The position numbers were made by a program, and so were the translations under genes. Of a stretch of DNA of 26,253 nt, positions 24,609 through 26,253 are shown in pieces. This stretch comes from Nitrospirota bacterium (GTDB lineage: Bacteria > Nitrospirota > Nitrospiria > Nitrospirales > UBA8639), in the NCBI GenBank assembly GCA_029881175.1, contig JAOUNC010000002.1, positions 1-26,253 on the forward strand, given 5' to 3'. The notes under the pieces are model-generated. The model was not told where the DNA came from and ran no database searches. It saw only the letters and a program-made list of their open reading frames with translations. Each line of letters starts with the position of its first letter. The stretch's first letter is position 1.

Positions 24609-24708
24609 GAAGTAAAAAGTGAGAAGCGAGAGAAAAGGAAATCCTCTCTCAACCCGATCTATCTCCCTTTGTGTCTTGTCCTAACTTTCTCCCTCTCACT
24701 ATTCACTT
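24604..24708. repeat. Heptad-repeat hairpin element, copy B
   Basis: Left arm 24604-24631 is AGTAAGA, AGTAAAA, AGTGAGA, AGCGAGA, exactly in 7-nt phase. The right arm 24681-24708 on the minus strand is AAGTGAA, TAGTGAG, AGGGAGA, AAGTTAG, also in phase. The arms can pair imperfectly. It fills the space between two converging genes, contains the stop codon of the left gene, and could act as a bidirectional terminator. Confidence 0.7.
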
Positions 24709-24722
24709 TTCCCTTGCGGGGG

Positions 24723-25361
24723 TTATCCTAACTCCTGATTCAAGAACGTTTGATCCGCCTTCGTTAATCGATAGCCTTTGTCCATGAGGGTCTGCATGCC
24801 AGCCATCAATACGGGGAACTCTAGCTTCGGCCGATAGCGCTCAAACAAGCCTATCAGTTGGCTCACATATTGATCGACCGATTGCCCACTCTGGTAGGTC
24901 CGATCAAAGGCACCCAACACATCCTGCATTTCTTGTGTGTTATAGGCGTGATCATCATCGCCATCACTGACAAGAGCCATTTGAAAAAATGTCAGGCTAA
25001 ACGATAATCGTTGTTGTGTCCGGCCAAAGGCTTCCCGGGCCTCCTCCAAACCGTTGGGATATTGTTTCGCACAATCAGTATCAGAATCTGATTGTGAAAT
25101 GGGCACAAAATGAATCTTTTCCGCCTGAGCCACTGGCGGAGGCTTCTGCCCCATTTGTTTATAAAACCACCCGGTACACCTATCGGCCTCGGCAAACTCC
25201 TGTTTATCTTTGCTAATCTGTTCACTAATGTGTTGGGTAAAGCTCTGAAAAACTTCCGATCCCGGTGAAGCCTGAGTCGGCAAGACTGCTTGGCCTAGAA
25301 AAAGTGTGGCCATCACGCCACACATTGTTACCCAACGTAAAATCCGATTTTGAACGTTCAT
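24723..25361 (-). CDS. Exported protein of unknown function
   Basis: From the ATG at 25361 the product is 212 residues and begins MNVQNRILRWVTMCGVMATL, a Sec signal peptide with likely cleavage near PTQASP. The mature protein is mostly helical and acidic, with a Cys pair (DRCTGWFYKQ, DTDCAKQYPNG) that may form a disulphide. The frame is open to 25424, but those residues have no signal character. GGTGG lies near the chosen ATG. No family recognised. Convergent with the HEAT-repeat gene and divergent from the LOR/SDH gene. Confidence 0.72.
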   Translation of the reverse strand: MNVQNRILRWVTMCGVMATLFLGQAVLPTQASPGSEVFQSFTQHISEQISKDKQEFAEADRCTGWFYKQMGQKPPPVAQAEKIHFVPISQSDSDTDCAKQYPNGLEEAREAFGRTQQRLSFSLTFFQMALVSDGDDDHAYNTQEMQDVLGAFDRTYQSGQSVDQYVSQLIGLFERYRPKLEFPVLMAGMQTLMDKGYRLTKADQTFLNQELG

Positions 25362-25559
25362 TTCACCACCATTCCCAAAAATGTTTCCTAGGAGCCTGTC
25401 GGACTTAAGAAGAATCGCCTGCAAAAGTGTCCAAGCGATCCATACTTAGCCGCTTTTTCGCCCTCGATTCCTTAAGCCAGGCAGCATCCTAGTATATCAT
25501 CGGACGCAATCGCTTTCGAATCAAAACCTTCTCCGTCGCAAGGCAACACCGTGAATAAG

Positions 25560-25568
25560 TGGTAGAAT
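25560..25568 (+). promoter_or_regulatory. Extended -10 promoter candidate, possibly leaderless
   Basis: TGG-TAGAAT fits an extended -10 element (TGn followed by a hexamer close to TATAAT). Its expected start point falls on the A of the ATG at 25575, and no Shine-Dalgarno sequence is present, so the mRNA may be leaderless. Confidence 0.35.
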
Positions 25569-25574
25569 ATCAAC

Positions 25575-26253
25575 ATGCACTCTCAAACTATCACACTACA
25601 AGGGCATATCATTGATTCACTCATCCTGGCAAAGGTCTTAGATACCATCGTCATGGTGGGAGGAACTTTTACCCTCTCCGAAGTCACCGTGGGGACTCAG
25701 CGCGAAGACACTTCCCATGCCACAATCCGCATCGAAGCTCCCACCACCGAGTTATTACAAGACATATTAACGGCCATTCAGCCCCATGGAGCAGTGGCGG
25801 AAGCAGAGCAAGATTGCACGGTCGTGCCAGCCTCGGCAGATGGAATTTTGCCGGAAGATTTTTATGCTACCTCTCATCTTGCGACTCAAATACGGTGGCA
25901 GGGAAACTGGATCGATGTCCGGCAACCGGAAATGGATTTGGCCATCGTGGTGAAAACCACTCCTCTTTCCGCGCACATGATTCCCATGGTATCAGTAAAA
26001 CAAGGCGATTTGGTCGTCACAGGACGGCAAGGAATTCGGGTATTCCCGCTGGAGCGGCCCAAAGAACGGGACGTGTTCGGTTTCATGGAAGCCCAGGTTT
26101 CTTCCGAACGCCCTCATCGGCACATCATCGCGGATGTGGCCAAACGGATGAAAACCATCCAACAACACCGAAAAGAGGGGAACGGGTCAGGTAAGGTCTT
26201 ATTTGCAGGTGGCCCGGCCATCGTCCATGCAGGGGGACGAGAAGCTCTGGCAT
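25575..26253 (+). CDS. LOR/SDH-domain ornithine cyclodeaminase-like protein (TIGR00300 type), 5' part
   Basis: Only the first 226 codons are in the window. The N-terminal region (QTITLQGHIIDSLILAKVLD, then SHATIRIEAPT and LTAIQPHGAV) and the later DGILPEDFYATSHL, EMDLAIVV, KQGDLVVTGRQGIRVFPLER and KVLFAGGPAIVHAGG segments fit the bacterial/archaeal LOR/SDH family, whose characterised members include archaeal ornithine cyclodeaminase and the C-terminal part of cyanobacterial ArgZ/AgrE. The N-terminal arginine-dihydrolase domain of ArgZ is absent, so this is the short form. The NAD-binding part lies beyond the right edge. It would convert ornithine to proline and ammonia if the short-form activity applies; this is family inference. 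Confidence 0.85.
   Translation, partial: MHSQTITLQGHIIDSLILAKVLDTIVMVGGTFTLSEVTVGTQREDTSHATIRIEAPTTELLQDILTAIQPHGAVAEAEQDCTVVPASADGILPEDFYATSHLATQIRWQGNWIDVRQPEMDLAIVVKTTPLSAHMIPMVSVKQGDLVVTGRQGIRVFPLERPKERDVFGFMEAQVSSERPHRHIIADVAKRMKTIQQHRKEGNGSGKVLFAGGPAIVHAGGREALA

Overview
The window looks like a chromosomal segment of a Gram-negative bacterium, most probably a Nitrospira-like member of the Nitrospirota. This is inferred from overall gene character: several secreted or lipoprotein genes, a glycine-rich RRM protein, a LOR/SDH (TIGR00300-type) enzyme, TPR proteins, and an intergenic repeat ending in a TTTTCAACAGCCC-like terminus that I associate from memory with Nitrospira genomes. No rRNA, tRNA, CRISPR array or phage gene was seen.

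Region 1 (1-5480) is an insertion-sequence graveyard. From left to right it holds the start of an IS630-type transposase (minus strand, cut by the window edge), an N-terminally truncated IS5-type transposase with one nonsense codon, a decayed ISL3 element (1644-3014) with recognisable inverted repeats and a perfect 8-bp target duplication, the decayed IS4/Tn5-like transposase into which the ISL3 inserted, and an apparently intact element with an integrase-type (DDE) transposase (3864-5242). This last element abuts the C-terminal third of a peptide deformylase gene whose N-terminal part is gone, so the region has lost host DNA through IS activity.

Region 2 (5481-15857) carries single genes with wide spacers: an RRM RNA-binding protein with its own terminator, a TPR protein, two lipoproteins (one with a 37-residue tandem duplication), a large exported TPR protein with an unassigned C-terminal domain, two stand-alone receiver-domain proteins without a kinase nearby, a Sfp-type phosphopantetheinyl transferase, an unknown protein, and a 321-bp MITE-like repeat with terminal inverted repeats (14764-15084).

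Region 3 (15858-26253) is denser: a secreted beta-rich protein, a BNR/Asp-box propeller lipoprotein, a CrtC/AttH lipocalin-like protein, then a same-strand run (Lon N-domain protein, ABC ATPase, ABC-2 permease, SirB1-type transglutaminase-like protein) that is probably one transcription unit. After it come an MBL-fold hydrolase, a HEAT-repeat membrane protein, an exported unknown protein, and the start of an ornithine cyclodeaminase-like LOR/SDH protein that runs off the window.

The most unusual non-genic structure is a pair of hairpin elements built from 7-nt repeats (18173-18278 and 24604-24708). Both overlap the AAG-TAA end of a gene, and one also appears to supply the start of the next gene.
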